Source: Blastococcus saxobsidens DD2 (GTDB taxonomy: Bacteria; Actinomycetota; Actinomycetes; Mycobacteriales; Geodermatophilaceae). From it: DNA of 64,000 nt. Each line of letters opens with the position of its first letter. Position 1 is the first letter of the stretch. Below, one piece after another: positions 7,360 to 15,942 of the stretch. A program made the position numbers and the translations under genes. The stretch lies in assembly GCF_000284015.1 (NCBI RefSeq), contig NC_016943.1, positions 351,541 through 415,540 of the forward strand. The letters are read 5' to 3'. The notes under the pieces are model-generated. The model was not told the DNA's origin. It saw nothing but the letters and a program-made list of their open reading frames with translations, and made no database searches.

Positions 7360-8193
7360 TTGGGATCGGTATACGGCTTGCGCATCCAGGGTCTCGACGC
7401 TGCGGCACGGTTGATGCAGCCCGACGACGACACGTTGCCCCTCTTGGAGGTGCGCCGGGAGACGACGGGCGAACGGCCCCACGTCACCGAGCTGGACGAG
7501 TGGAGCGCGGCCTTCGGACTCCAAGGGGATAGCGGGTGGGTCAGACTGTCTCGGGAACCTCTCCGGGCGCAGCTGCGCCTCGACGGGCCGTACAACGATG
7601 AGCAGGTACTGCACCCGTTCCTGGCGATGACGGCGGCGATCTCGAACTGGTGGATAGGTCGGCACGTGCTGCATGCCGGGGCATTTGTGGTCGACGGCGG
7701 GGCGTGGGGCGTGCTCGGTGCCAAGGAAGCCGGCAAGAGCTCCCTGCTGGCGCAACTCGCAACCGATGGCCGCGCCGTGCTGTGCGACGACCTGCTCGTG
7801 CTCGACGGCCAGCTCGCTCACGCCGGCCCGTCCTGCATCGACCTCCGCCCGGGGGCAGCGGACCGGTTCGGGGGCGAGCCGCTAGGAGTCGTAGGAGTTC
7901 GCGAGCGAATTCGCCTGCGCCTGCCGCGAAGCGACTCCCGAGCGGTCCTTCGGGGCTGGATCGTTCCGACGTGGGGTTCGACGGTGGGCGTCACGGCACA
8001 ACCGGTCCGGGACCGGCTGAAGTCGGTTTTGGGCAACTATGCGCTGTACCGGGGGCCGCGCGACCCGGCTGCGGCCATTTCGCTCGCTTCCCTGCCTGTC
8101 CTGGTGCTCACCCGCCCGAAAGACTGGGGCGCCATGTCCGATGCCTCAGCCGCGCTTCTGCGCGCCACCCGTGGTTTCGGTGGTGGCGGCTGA
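7360..8193 (+). CDS. HprK-like kinase, candidate lasso peptide kinase
   Basis: A protein of about 277 aa related to the C-terminal domain of HPr kinase/phosphorylase. It has a P-loop (WGVLGAKEAGKSSLLAQL) and CDDLLVLDG downstream, the metal-binding aspartates of the HprK fold. It starts near VYGLRIQGLDAAARLMQ, the usual N-terminus of the HprK-related proteins found in lasso clusters (the ThcoK/PsmK type), which phosphorylate a C-terminal Ser of the peptide. TTG 7360 is favoured because the open frame's ATG at 7264 would overlap the precursor start and leave no promoter or RBS. It runs divergently from the precursor and convergently into the cyclase gene (48-bp antisense overlap, 8146-8193). 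Start uncertain. Confidence 0.75.
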   Translation: MGSVYGLRIQGLDAAARLMQPDDDTLPLLEVRRETTGERPHVTELDEWSAAFGLQGDSGWVRLSREPLRAQLRLDGPYNDEQVLHPFLAMTAAISNWWIGRHVLHAGAFVVDGGAWGVLGAKEAGKSSLLAQLATDGRAVLCDDLLVLDGQLAHAGPSCIDLRPGAADRFGGEPLGVVGVRERIRLRLPRSDSRAVLRGWIVPTWGSTVGVTAQPVRDRLKSVLGNYALYRGPRDPAAAISLASLPVLVLTRPKDWGAMSDASAALLRATRGFGGGG

Positions 8194-9858
8194 CGTCCGA
8201 GTCGCAGCCGCTCGGTGCTGAGCGAGCCATGCAGACTGGAGGAGCATCCAACTACGGGCGTCAGAGCCGGAGCCCTCGGTCTTCCACATGGCATGGAGCA
8301 CGTCCGGATCAACGACGCTCGCATCCACCCCGGAGCCGTCCCAGTCCTGCGCCGCCTGACGCGCGTGGACGTTCCAAAAGGCCCCATCGAAGAATCCTTT
8401 GGTCGACCGGTTGAGCACCGGGTGGGGCAGAAGATCACCGACCAGGTACTGCATCGCCTCCGTTCGGCTGGCGAACCCGCCGCGGCCACGTTCCCGGGCG
8501 AGCGCGTCCAGGAAGACGCCATCGCACAGGGGACTCGACGCGAACCGAGAGCCCGCGCCGCGCGACACGATGTCGAGGCTGTCGGCACAGACGCTGCGGT
8601 ACAGGCTCGGCCACCAGTCTCGACGGATGTTCTCGTCCCAGTGGACCGCCGCGCGGGCGGCCGCGTCGAGCTTCATCCTCGCGACCGCCGCCTCTGCATC
8701 CGGCCGCAACCACGTGAGCCGCGGAGCCGGCCTGTGCCGCTTCCGGCGCTCGAGGAACAGGCGCCGGACCACCGGAGGCATCGCAGCGACTGCAATCCGG
8801 ACTGCGTCCCTCTTGTTGAGGCGCACGCGGCCGGTCAGCGCCTGGTTGACGCGTTCCCAGTCCCATCCCATCGACAGCAACTCGTCACCGCCGAAGCCGG
8901 TGAGCACCGAGCCCCCTGGCGCCCGCTCCGCGACGGGCAGGTGGAAGTGCGCGTTCAGCGGCCAGAGCAATCCGTGTTGTCGCATCACGCGCTGGGCTAG
9001 CGGGCCGACGATGTCCATCTCATCGGTCAGTGCGACCTTCTCCCACTCGGTCAGTGCGAGGTGTCGAACGACGAGTTCCTGCCAAGACCCCTCGTCGGAA
9101 GCGCCGACGTCAGGAAAGCGCAGCGTCACCGGGATCGGCAGGGGCAGGCCCTCACGCCGGGCCACATGGGCGGCGACCGCGAGGACCGCGGACGAGTCGC
9201 GCCCCCCGGAGAAACTGATGACGCACGGCGGACTCTGCAACGCCTGGAGGATCGACGCCTCGAGCGCCTCACGGGCGGTCTGTGCCCGCAGCGCCCTGGG
9301 CAGCGGTGGCGCCGAGGGATTCTGCCCGACCAGCATCCCGATCGATGTCTGCAGTGCCGTCAGCTGGTAGGGCCGGGGGGACTCCGGTATCTCTGCCGGC
9401 TTTGGTGCGATCACAGCGGAGGGCGGCAGTCGATGAATCTCCGAGTAGCCGTTCGCCGCCCGTGACGGCAGCGCATCTCCGGCGAGCCAGGCGTGCGCTT
9501 CCACCCTGGCCTCCGGTCGGGCGACCCCGACCACGACGTCACAGCGAACGCCGTTGACCGCCAGCCAGGCCTGCTCGACGAGCGACCGTTCCAGGCAGGT
9601 GGGTTCGAGGCGTCGAAGGACCGCGAACACGCCGCGCCGCGCACCGGGCGGCAAGGGGGGTACGTCCGGGACGACGGCTTGGAGGCCCGCCGACTTCAAG
9701 GACCGTCGCGTCCGCCAGACGGCCCAGGCGGTCCAGGCGGCGGCTCGCGCAGTCGGCACGGACCACCGGGGCGTCAGGGGCGTACTCGCATAGCGGTCGA
9801 ATGCGGGGGTGGCGCGGTTCTCTGTGTCGGCCCTTGCTGCCGGCTCCGCGCTCGTCAC
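8146..9858 (-). CDS. Fused lasso leader peptidase (B2) and lasso cyclase (C, asparagine-synthetase-like)
   Basis: A 570-aa protein with two lasso activities in one chain. Residues about 70-150 look like the B2 transglutaminase-like cysteine protease: TCLERSLVEQAWLAVNG with Cys88, then EAHAWLAGD with His122 and a nearby Asp128. Residues about 165-570 are the ATP-dependent macrolactam synthetase: the PP-loop SFSGGRDSSAVLAVAA (217-222) and TGFGGDELLSMG. Typical lasso C proteins carry an inert glutaminase-like N-domain; here the peptidase domain occupies that place, and no separate B2 gene is present. The protein would cut the leader and close the ring in one polypeptide. GTG 9858 overlaps the B1 stop (GTGA). 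The assignment rests on motifs. Confidence 0.8.
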   Translation of the reverse strand: MTSAEPAARADTENRATPAFDRYASTPLTPRWSVPTARAAAWTAWAVWRTRRSLKSAGLQAVVPDVPPLPPGARRGVFAVLRRLEPTCLERSLVEQAWLAVNGVRCDVVVGVARPEARVEAHAWLAGDALPSRAANGYSEIHRLPPSAVIAPKPAEIPESPRPYQLTALQTSIGMLVGQNPSAPPLPRALRAQTAREALEASILQALQSPPCVISFSGGRDSSAVLAVAAHVARREGLPLPIPVTLRFPDVGASDEGSWQELVVRHLALTEWEKVALTDEMDIVGPLAQRVMRQHGLLWPLNAHFHLPVAERAPGGSVLTGFGGDELLSMGWDWERVNQALTGRVRLNKRDAVRIAVAAMPPVVRRLFLERRKRHRPAPRLTWLRPDAEAAVARMKLDAAARAAVHWDENIRRDWWPSLYRSVCADSLDIVSRGAGSRFASSPLCDGVFLDALARERGRGGFASRTEAMQYLVGDLLPHPVLNRSTKGFFDGAFWNVHARQAAQDWDGSGVDASVVDPDVLHAMWKTEGSGSDARSWMLLQSAWLAQHRAAATRTSAATTETTGGAQKRG

Positions 9859-10136
9859 GGTTCGAGTAGACCCCGGGTTCGGCAGGCTTCGACGAAGGCT
9901 GCGACGTCGCCGTCCGCACGCGTCCGGTCGATGCCGTACCGCTCCACGAGCCGGTTCGCCATGGATTCGCTCGTCGTCCCCTCGACCATCAGGGGCCAGA
10001 GCGTGGAACCGGCCCCGTTGACGCCGAGATAGGTCGACGACTCCAAGCCCAGAAGGATGATCTCGCCGTCGACCTCCCGCCAGGCGGCCGCCCTCTCACG
10101 CAACTTGACGGAATGGGTTCGGGAGTCAGCGCTCAT
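9855..10136 (-). CDS. PqqD-family RiPP recognition protein (lasso B1)
   Basis: A 93-aa protein matching the PqqD/RRE fold: a three-strand winged core (EVDGEIILLGLESSTYLGVN), then GAGSTLWPLMVEGTT and a helical C-terminus. In lasso systems this protein (B1) binds the leader Y-x2-P motif and delivers the precursor to B2 and C. ATG 10136 overlaps the methyltransferase end by 11 bp, and its stop overlaps the fused B2-C start. The precursor in this locus carries the matching leader motif, which supports the assignment. Confidence 0.88.
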   Translation of the reverse strand: MSADSRTHSVKLRERAAAWREVDGEIILLGLESSTYLGVNGAGSTLWPLMVEGTTSESMANRLVERYGIDRTRADGDVAAFVEACRTRGLLEP

Positions 10137-10947
10137 GGGTCACTCCTGCAGAGACGGGACGTTGCACCACTTCTCCAACCGCCCAACCATAGTCGTCTGA
10201 GCCCACCTGCAAGGGGCGGAATCCGGCTTCGACCAGCTCGGCTTCTATCTGCTCGCGGGTGAAGAAGTGGACGAAGTTGGGCACGAGCGCATCTCCGGGC
10301 TCCACCGGCGGCCGGCGGCTGAGCCGACGGAGCGCGGTTCCGATCCGGGCGGCGACCCGGAACCGGGCGATGGTTCCGCGGCGGGCGAAGTACGACAACA
10401 GCACCCGGCCTCCGTCCGGCAGTGCGGTGGCCGTCGCGCGAAGATAGGCGATCCGGCGGTGCCGCCCCGGTATCAGCATGTAGGCCCCCCAGCCGATGAC
10501 GACGGCGTCGGTGGGTGGTGCTGCCGGTGGCCAACCGACCCGGGGGCTGACCCGAACACGCTCCCCGTGGCCTTCGGCCGCGATCAGGCGGGCCCCAAAG
10601 GCAGCCAGCGCGGGATGCGGCTCGAACCCCATGGCGTCGAAACCCTGCGCGAGGAGGGCGAGCACCTCGCGGCCGCCCCCCGCGCCCACCACGGTGACCC
10701 GGCAGCCGGCCGGGAAGTACGTCGAGACGGCATGCTGCTCCCACGACGAGAGCCCGCTCCGGTTGTATGCCTCGTCCTGGTACATCGGCGCACGGTCGTA
10801 GTACGCCGTGTCCAGTGCAGCCAGCCGCCGATCGTCGAGCAGGCCGAGCCAGACGCCGTCGAACAGGCCACGCGCTGCCTTCAGGCCGGCCTCCATCAAG
10901 CGGTGGCTGCGCAGGACGGCGCGGGTGACCGGGTCGGGGCGGCTCAC
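10126..10947 (-). CDS. SAM-dependent methyltransferase in the lasso operon
   Basis: A 273-aa class I methyltransferase-like protein. Motif I is VTVVGAGGGREVLALLA (about residues 84-100), followed by an acidic end of strand 2 (DAMGFEPHP) and VVIGWGAYM near motif IV; HFFTREQIEAELVEAGF is the usual C-terminal helix. It is embedded in the operon between the exporter and B1 with 4-bp and 11-bp overlaps, so it is likely to tailor the lasso peptide. The methylated group is unknown; a C-terminal carboxylate is known for StspM-type lasso enzymes but this sequence was not shown to be related to StspM. Confidence 0.75.
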   Translation of the reverse strand: MSRPDPVTRAVLRSHRLMEAGLKAARGLFDGVWLGLLDDRRLAALDTAYYDRAPMYQDEAYNRSGLSSWEQHAVSTYFPAGCRVTVVGAGGGREVLALLAQGFDAMGFEPHPALAAFGARLIAAEGHGERVRVSPRVGWPPAAPPTDAVVIGWGAYMLIPGRHRRIAYLRATATALPDGGRVLLSYFARRGTIARFRVAARIGTALRRLSRRPPVEPGDALVPNFVHFFTREQIEAELVEAGFRPLQVGSDDYGWAVGEVVQRPVSAGVTHER

Positions 10948-12755
10948 AGGTACGCCCGGGCCTGCAGCGTGAACAGTTCCGCGTACAGTCCGGCCTCCGC
11001 CATCAGGGCGTCGTGAGTGCCCTGTTCCACCACCCGGCCGTCCTGGAGCACGTAGATCATGTCGGCTGATCGAACACTAGAGAAGCGATGCGAGACAAGC
11101 AGCGCCGTCCGGCCACCGAGCAGGGCGCGGACGTCCTCGAACAGCGCATGTTCCGCACGGGGGTCCAGCGCCGCCGTCGGTTCGTCCAGGACGACAAGGG
11201 GGGCGTCTCGGAACAAGGCGCGGGCCAGCGCCACCCGCTGCCACTGCCCGACCGACAGGTCCACCCCGCCAGCGAACTCCTTGCCCAGCAGCGTGTCGTA
11301 CCCCTCGGGCAGGCGTTCGATGAACGGCGCCGCTCCGGCGCGGTGAGCCGCCACCTCGACCCGCGGCTGGTCCGATTGCTCGTCCGGACCGCTCAGGTCG
11401 ATGTTCTCTCGCGCGGTGAGCTGGTAGCGCACGAAGTCCTGGAAGATCACCGCCACGCTCCGCCGGATCCGCGCCGGCTCCATCTCCCCGATGTCGCGCC
11501 CGTCCCAGCGCATGGTGCCTTGGGTGGGCGGATAGAGGCAGGCGACGATCTTGGCGACCGTGGTCTTGCCCGAGCCGTTCTCTCCGACGAGGGCGACGAC
11601 CTGCCCTCGGCGGATCGTGAGGTCGACGCCACGAAGGGCAGGCGTGGCCGTTTCGGGATAGGTGTAATGGACGTCCTCCAGGACGACGTCCTGGAGGAGA
11701 GGGGCGCCACTCGGTTCGTCGCCCTGCGCGGCCTGGCCCGGCGAGTCGAGGAAGTCCGCGAGGTCGGCGAGGAAGGTCGACGACTCGATGAGGGTGCCCA
11801 CGGCCTTGAACAACTGTTCGAGGCGTGAGCTGACCAGCCGCACGCCCAACGCCGCAGCGCCCGCCTCCGCCAGACCGACGCGACCGACCGCGATCAGCCA
11901 CACCAGCAGGGCCAGCGTGAGGACCAGGGCCAACGAGGTCGTGCCCACGACCGCCGCTGCATACCGCTGACGTCGACGGGCCTGGTCCCGGAACATGGAC
12001 AGGAACTGGGCGCTGGCCTGCTCGTGCCGGTGCCGGAGGGCAGCCTCGACGCCGAAGGCCCGGACCTCCTTGGCCTCCTGCCGGCCCGTCAGAACTCGCC
12101 GTAGGTACGTCCGGCGCCGGTAGATCGGCATGGCCCGGGTCGTGAATTCGAACTCCGTCCGGCTGGCTTTCCTGCTCAGCAGCACGGAGGGGACGCCGGC
12201 CAGCAGGAGGACCGGGACGAGCAGCGGGTCCAGGGTCAGCAAGGCGGCGAGCAGGAGGATGGTGCCGACGCCGCCACCGATGAGACCGAACAAGCCGGTC
12301 GCCACGGCCGCGGGTTGTGTGACGGCGTTGTCCTGGATGCGCTGCAACCGGTCGAAGAAGCTCGGTGACTCGAAGGCCTCCAGCCCGACCCGGCTGGTCA
12401 CGCCGAGCACCTGCCGCCACACCGTCTGGGACGTCTGCTCGTTCATGAGCCGCTGATGCTGCTGCTGGAACGCCGTAGCGGCGCCGGCCAGTGCGGTGAC
12501 CACCGCGAGCGCAGCGAGGGCCGGAGCCAGGCGAGCGGCGCTCGCGCCACCCTGGGGCGCGGCCAGTATGCCGTCGAGCACCCACTTCCCGACCAGCACC
12601 AGAGCGGCCAGGCTCACCGCGCCCACGACGGTCCACCCCGCGGCGGCGATGAAGGTGACCCGGTCGGCACGCCACGCCAGCCGCACCGCTCCGCCCAGCA
12701 GCCCAGCGACCCGTCGGAGCTCCGCCGTTCGGCCGACCGTGGGCTCTCCCCTCAC
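10944..12755 (-). CDS. ABC transporter, fused membrane and ATPase domains (lasso exporter D)
   Basis: A protein of about 603 aa with an ABC exporter membrane domain (residues 1-330, about six hydrophobic segments) and an ATPase domain: Walker A LVGENGSGKTT, Q-loop FQDFVRYQLT, signature LSVGQWQRVALA, Walker B PLVVLDEPTAALD, and H-loop LVSHRFSS. This is the lasso D/immunity exporter position, first gene of a tightly overlapping operon. GTG 12755 is preferred over the longer frame's start at 12767 because GGGGG stands 5 bp upstream. The stop overlaps the methyltransferase start (GTGA). No leader-peptidase domain is fused. Confidence 0.9.
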   Translation of the reverse strand: MRGEPTVGRTAELRRVAGLLGGAVRLAWRADRVTFIAAAGWTVVGAVSLAALVLVGKWVLDGILAAPQGGASAARLAPALAALAVVTALAGAATAFQQQHQRLMNEQTSQTVWRQVLGVTSRVGLEAFESPSFFDRLQRIQDNAVTQPAAVATGLFGLIGGGVGTILLLAALLTLDPLLVPVLLLAGVPSVLLSRKASRTEFEFTTRAMPIYRRRTYLRRVLTGRQEAKEVRAFGVEAALRHRHEQASAQFLSMFRDQARRRQRYAAAVVGTTSLALVLTLALLVWLIAVGRVGLAEAGAAALGVRLVSSRLEQLFKAVGTLIESSTFLADLADFLDSPGQAAQGDEPSGAPLLQDVVLEDVHYTYPETATPALRGVDLTIRRGQVVALVGENGSGKTTVAKIVACLYPPTQGTMRWDGRDIGEMEPARIRRSVAVIFQDFVRYQLTARENIDLSGPDEQSDQPRVEVAAHRAGAAPFIERLPEGYDTLLGKEFAGGVDLSVGQWQRVALARALFRDAPLVVLDEPTAALDPRAEHALFEDVRALLGGRTALLVSHRFSSVRSADMIYVLQDGRVVEQGTHDALMAEAGLYAELFTLQARAYL

Positions 12756-12945
12756 GTCAGCCCCCAAGGCACGCGACGCAGCACCCGCGGATGCACGGTG
12801 CCGGTCGTCGCCACGGCGGTGACAGTAGTGCGGAGCTCGTGCCGCGGCACCGATGACCGGCGCCTCGACTTCCGGTCGTTCGTCGCACCGACCGGAGGTG
12901 AGGGGGGAGGACCGGACGGGCGGGACGGCACGGCAGTATGCCGCT

Positions 12946-13548
12946 GTGGGATTCTACATCGCCGGTGCCGGTGGGTTGGGCAGGGAGACGCTGGACGTGG
13001 CGATCGCCTGCGGGACGGCCGTGGAGGCGTTCCTCGACGACGCGCGGGCGGGCCAGACGGTGCGGGGGATGCCGGTGCTGGCCCCGGAGCGGGCCCCCGC
13101 GGTCGCCTCCTACGTCATCGGCATAGCCGATCCGCCGGCCCGGCGTCGGCTCGCTGCGCTGCTCGACGGCCGCGGACTTCGTCCGACCACGCTGATACAC
13201 CCCAGGGCCGTGATCGCACCGGAGACGACGCTGCGGCTCGGCTGCCTCGTCATGGCCAACGCACACGTCTCGAGCAGCGTCAGCATCGGCTTCCATGCCC
13301 AGGTGCAGTACAACGCCACGATCGGTCATGACGCCCTGCTCGGGGACCGGGCAACCGTCTATCCCGGAGCGAACATCTCCGGCTCGGTGACGCTGGAGGA
13401 GGACGTGACCGTCGGCAGCAATGCCGTCGTCCTGCAGGGCCGCACCATCGGCCGCGGTTCCTTCGTCGGGGCCGGCGCGGTCGTCACGCGCGACGTGCCG
13501 GCCGGGACGGTCGTCGTCGGTTCACCGGCTCGGCCGCTCGTCCGTTGA
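12946..13548 (+). CDS. NeuD-like sugar O/N-acetyltransferase (left-handed beta-helix)
   Basis: A 200-aa acetyltransferase of the NeuD/PglD type. The N-terminal nucleotide-sugar domain opens GFYIAGAGGLGRETLDVA, then hexapeptide repeats build the beta-helix (LRLGCLVMANAHVSSSVSIG, ATIGHDALLGDRATVYPGAN) and end VVTRDVPAGTVVVGSPARPL. It would use acetyl-CoA on an aminosugar of a surface glycan. GTG 12946 was chosen because the Gly-rich loop follows directly; the frame is open back to ATG 12853 without a better RBS. Its 3' end overlaps the convergent O-antigen-ligase-like gene by 27 bp. Confidence 0.82.
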   Translation: MGFYIAGAGGLGRETLDVAIACGTAVEAFLDDARAGQTVRGMPVLAPERAPAVASYVIGIADPPARRRLAALLDGRGLRPTTLIHPRAVIAPETTLRLGCLVMANAHVSSSVSIGFHAQVQYNATIGHDALLGDRATVYPGANISGSVTLEEDVTVGSNAVVLQGRTIGRGSFVGAGAVVTRDVPAGTVVVGSPARPLVR

Positions 13549-14565
13549 ACGTCGCATCGCCGTGGCCGGCGCCGTCCACAAGTGCGCCGTCGCGGCACCA
13601 AGCACGAGCGCTGCGGTGGTGAGGACGAGCGGAAACGCGAGTACGTAGTCCACGGCGGCGTGCACCGCCAGAGCCGTGGCGGAGGTCGCTCCGACGACGG
13701 CGGTCGCCCCGGGGCGACCGGCGCCCAGTAGCGGCCGGGACACGGCCCACAACAGCAAGCAGAGCAGGGCTGCTCCACCGAGCCAACCGGTCTCCGCGGC
13801 CGTCTGCAGCGTCGCCGAGTGCGCCTGGCGGGTGTCCGGGTCGAGCCGGGCCATAGGGCTCGCCCGCGGGAACTCGCCTGGACTGACACCGGTGAACGGG
13901 TGATCGGCCGTGAGTGAGACGGCGTCGTGCCACAGAGCCAGCCGCCGCTCGCTGAGTGCGGACGCCGCGGCGACCTGCGCCGTCGGCGCGTCGTCCGGCC
14001 GGTAGGTGGCACCCAGGGCGAGCACGGTCAGGTGCGCCGCAAGCACCGTCGCCAAGCAGCCGAGCAGCCACCGGCGTCGACCGGGTCGCCAGCCGGCCAG
14101 GAGCGCGAGGAAGACGACGAGCACGACGGCGCCGGTCGTCAGACCGGCGAGGGACCCGGTCAACCCGGTGACGGCGACCAGTCCTCCTACCGGCAGCACC
14201 GTCAGCCCCGGCGGGCGGTCGTCGCCTGCGGTGAGCGCCGCCAGCCCGGTCAGCGCGGCCACCTGCACGTACAGCGCGGCGTTGGCGTTCGCGTAACCCA
14301 GCGGCGGCACGAGCGGGCCCCCCGACAGCGCAGCGGGGTCGAGGAGGAGGACCGCCACCACCCCGCACAGCACGACCGCCACCACGGGGCGCAGCACGGG
14401 GACCAGCACGCGGCCGGCCGCGTAGGCCACCCCGGCCCCGATCAACGTGGCAACGACCGGCCACGGGTTCCCAGCCCCGGTCACCTCTGCCGACACGAGC
14501 GCGGCGCCGGCGACGAGCAACAACAGCCCGGCCCCGACCATGTCGGCCAGCCGGGCGCGGATCAC
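13522..14565 (-). CDS. O-antigen ligase/polymerase-like membrane protein (short)
   Basis: A 347-aa protein with about nine hydrophobic segments and the periplasmic-loop signature of the Wzy_C/WaaL superfamily: LTADHPFTGVSPGEFPRASP then HSATLQTAAETGWLGGAALL. These enzymes polymerise or ligate lipid-linked oligosaccharides on the outer face of the membrane. It is shorter than the usual 400-450 aa. GTG 14565 overlaps the stop of the epimerase gene (GTGA), so they form one unit. Confidence 0.75.
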   Translation of the reverse strand: MIRARLADMVGAGLLLLVAGAALVSAEVTGAGNPWPVVATLIGAGVAYAAGRVLVPVLRPVVAVVLCGVVAVLLLDPAALSGGPLVPPLGYANANAALYVQVAALTGLAALTAGDDRPPGLTVLPVGGLVAVTGLTGSLAGLTTGAVVLVVFLALLAGWRPGRRRWLLGCLATVLAAHLTVLALGATYRPDDAPTAQVAAASALSERRLALWHDAVSLTADHPFTGVSPGEFPRASPMARLDPDTRQAHSATLQTAAETGWLGGAALLCLLLWAVSRPLLGAGRPGATAVVGATSATALAVHAAVDYVLAFPLVLTTAALVLGAATAHLWTAPATAMRRSTDERPSR

Positions 14566-15530
14566 GCCGCGGATCCTCCTCGTCCGGACGCCGAGCCGGA
14601 GCCGGCGAGCTCCTCGAACCAGGCGACGGTGCGTTCGAGGCCGGTACGCAACGGCACCGGGCTCAGCTCGGGGAACAGAGCACGCAGTCGGCTGTCATCG
14701 GCCTGTGAGTGCGGGACGTCACCCGGCCGGGTCGGGAGGTGCTCGACCTCGAGCCGGCGGCCCAGGATCTCCCCGAGCATCGCGACCACCTCCATGAGCG
14801 TGGTGCGAGAGCCGAACGCCAGGTTGACCGGTGATGCGGAGGTGGCCCGCCGCACGACGGCCTCGCGGAGGACCCGCGTGACGCTCTCCACGTAGGTGAA
14901 GTCACGGCTCTGCGACCCGTCCCCGTGCACGGGCAACGCCCGGCCTGCCATGGCCGCATCGACGAACGCCGGGATCACCGCGGCGTAGGCGTGCCCGGCG
15001 GCCTGCAGCGGCCCGAAGACGTTGAAGAACCGGAACGGCAGCACCTCCAGGTCGTAGCAGGCCGCGTACGCACCGGCATAGGTCTCCGCGGCCAGCTTGT
15101 TCACGGCGTACGGGCTCATCGGCTCGCAGCGCAGGCCCTCGTGCTTGGGCAGCTCCGGGTTGCGTCCGTACACCGACGAGGACGAGGCCACCACCACGTG
15201 CACGTCCCCGGCTCGGCGGGCGGCGTCGAGCACCTCCAGCGTCCCGGTGGCATTGGCGGCATGACTGGCCAGCGGATCAGCGACCGACCGCGGTACCGAG
15301 GGGATCGCCGCCAGGTGCACGATCGACGAGGCACCGGAGACGACCTCGTCGAGCAGGTCGCGGTCGAGGATGCTGCCCTCGACCAGGGTGGCGTCGACGC
15401 CGTCGAGGTTCGTGCGGAAACCGGTCGAGAGGTCGTCCAGCGCCACGACCTCGGCCCCGGACTCCGCGCTCAACACTCGGCAGAAGTTCGCGCCGATGAA
15501 GCCGGCGCCACCTGTAACGACAACCTTCAC
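14562..15530 (-). CDS. NAD-dependent sugar epimerase/dehydratase (extended SDR)
   Basis: A 322-aa extended SDR. It has the Rossmann loop [12 protein letters not shown], a VHLAAIPSVPRSVADP substrate segment, SSSSVYG (catalytic Ser), SPYAVNKLAAE (YxxxK), and FRFFNVFGP. The pattern resembles UDP-hexose or UDP-uronate 4-epimerases. It would supply a nucleotide sugar for the adjacent polymer genes. GTG 15530 is chosen because AGGAGG stands 5 bp upstream; the longer in-frame GTG at 15536 overlaps that site. Confidence 0.85.
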   Translation of the reverse strand: MKVVVTGGAGFIGANFCRVLSAESGAEVVALDDLSTGFRTNLDGVDATLVEGSILDRDLLDEVVSGASSIVHLAAIPSVPRSVADPLASHAANATGTLEVLDAARRAGDVHVVVASSSSVYGRNPELPKHEGLRCEPMSPYAVNKLAAETYAGAYAACYDLEVLPFRFFNVFGPLQAAGHAYAAVIPAFVDAAMAGRALPVHGDGSQSRDFTYVESVTRVLREAVVRRATSASPVNLAFGSRTTLMEVVAMLGEILGRRLEVEHLPTRPGDVPHSQADDSRLRALFPELSPVPLRTGLERTVAWFEELAGSGSASGRGGSAA

Positions 15531-15664
15531 GGGCACCTCCTGTGCGTGGACCCTGCCAGGGTCCCGTCGTTACGGCGACGCCCGGTGTCCGACGTTCGTC
15601 GAGCCGCGCGCGCCAGTTCAGGGCATCGTGCCACGGTCGAGTGCTACTGATCCGAGTCAATCCT

Positions 15665-15902
15665 GTCCGACGTCCGATCGGCCGCCGACGGGACGCCGGC
15701 CCCCGAGTCCACGGTGCCCGAGTCGCCAGCGCACGCTAGCCAGGGCGGCTGCCAACAGCAACCACCCATACTCGCTCACCCAGATGTTGATCGCCAGCCA
15801 GGTGGAGCCCAGGAGGAACATCACGGCGGCATCGTGCCGCCGCAGCTGACCTCCGCGAGCTACGCACGGTGCTGCCCTTGCGTCCCGTGGCGGCCGGGAC
15901 AG
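15665..15902 (-). pseudogene. Remnant of a membrane protein C-terminus, O-antigen-ligase-like
   Basis: The minus strand carries an open stretch without a start codon. It encodes a hydrophobic end (AAVMFLLGSTWLAINIWVSE, then YGWLLLAAALASVRWRL) of the kind seen at the last helix of Wzy-type proteins. There is no room for the rest of the gene before the LCP stop at 15943. The 15531-15942 interval holds nothing else that I can support. Confidence 0.4.
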
Positions 15903-15942
15903 GAGGGGCGAACGAGGTTCCGCGTCGGGATGCTCGGAGTGG

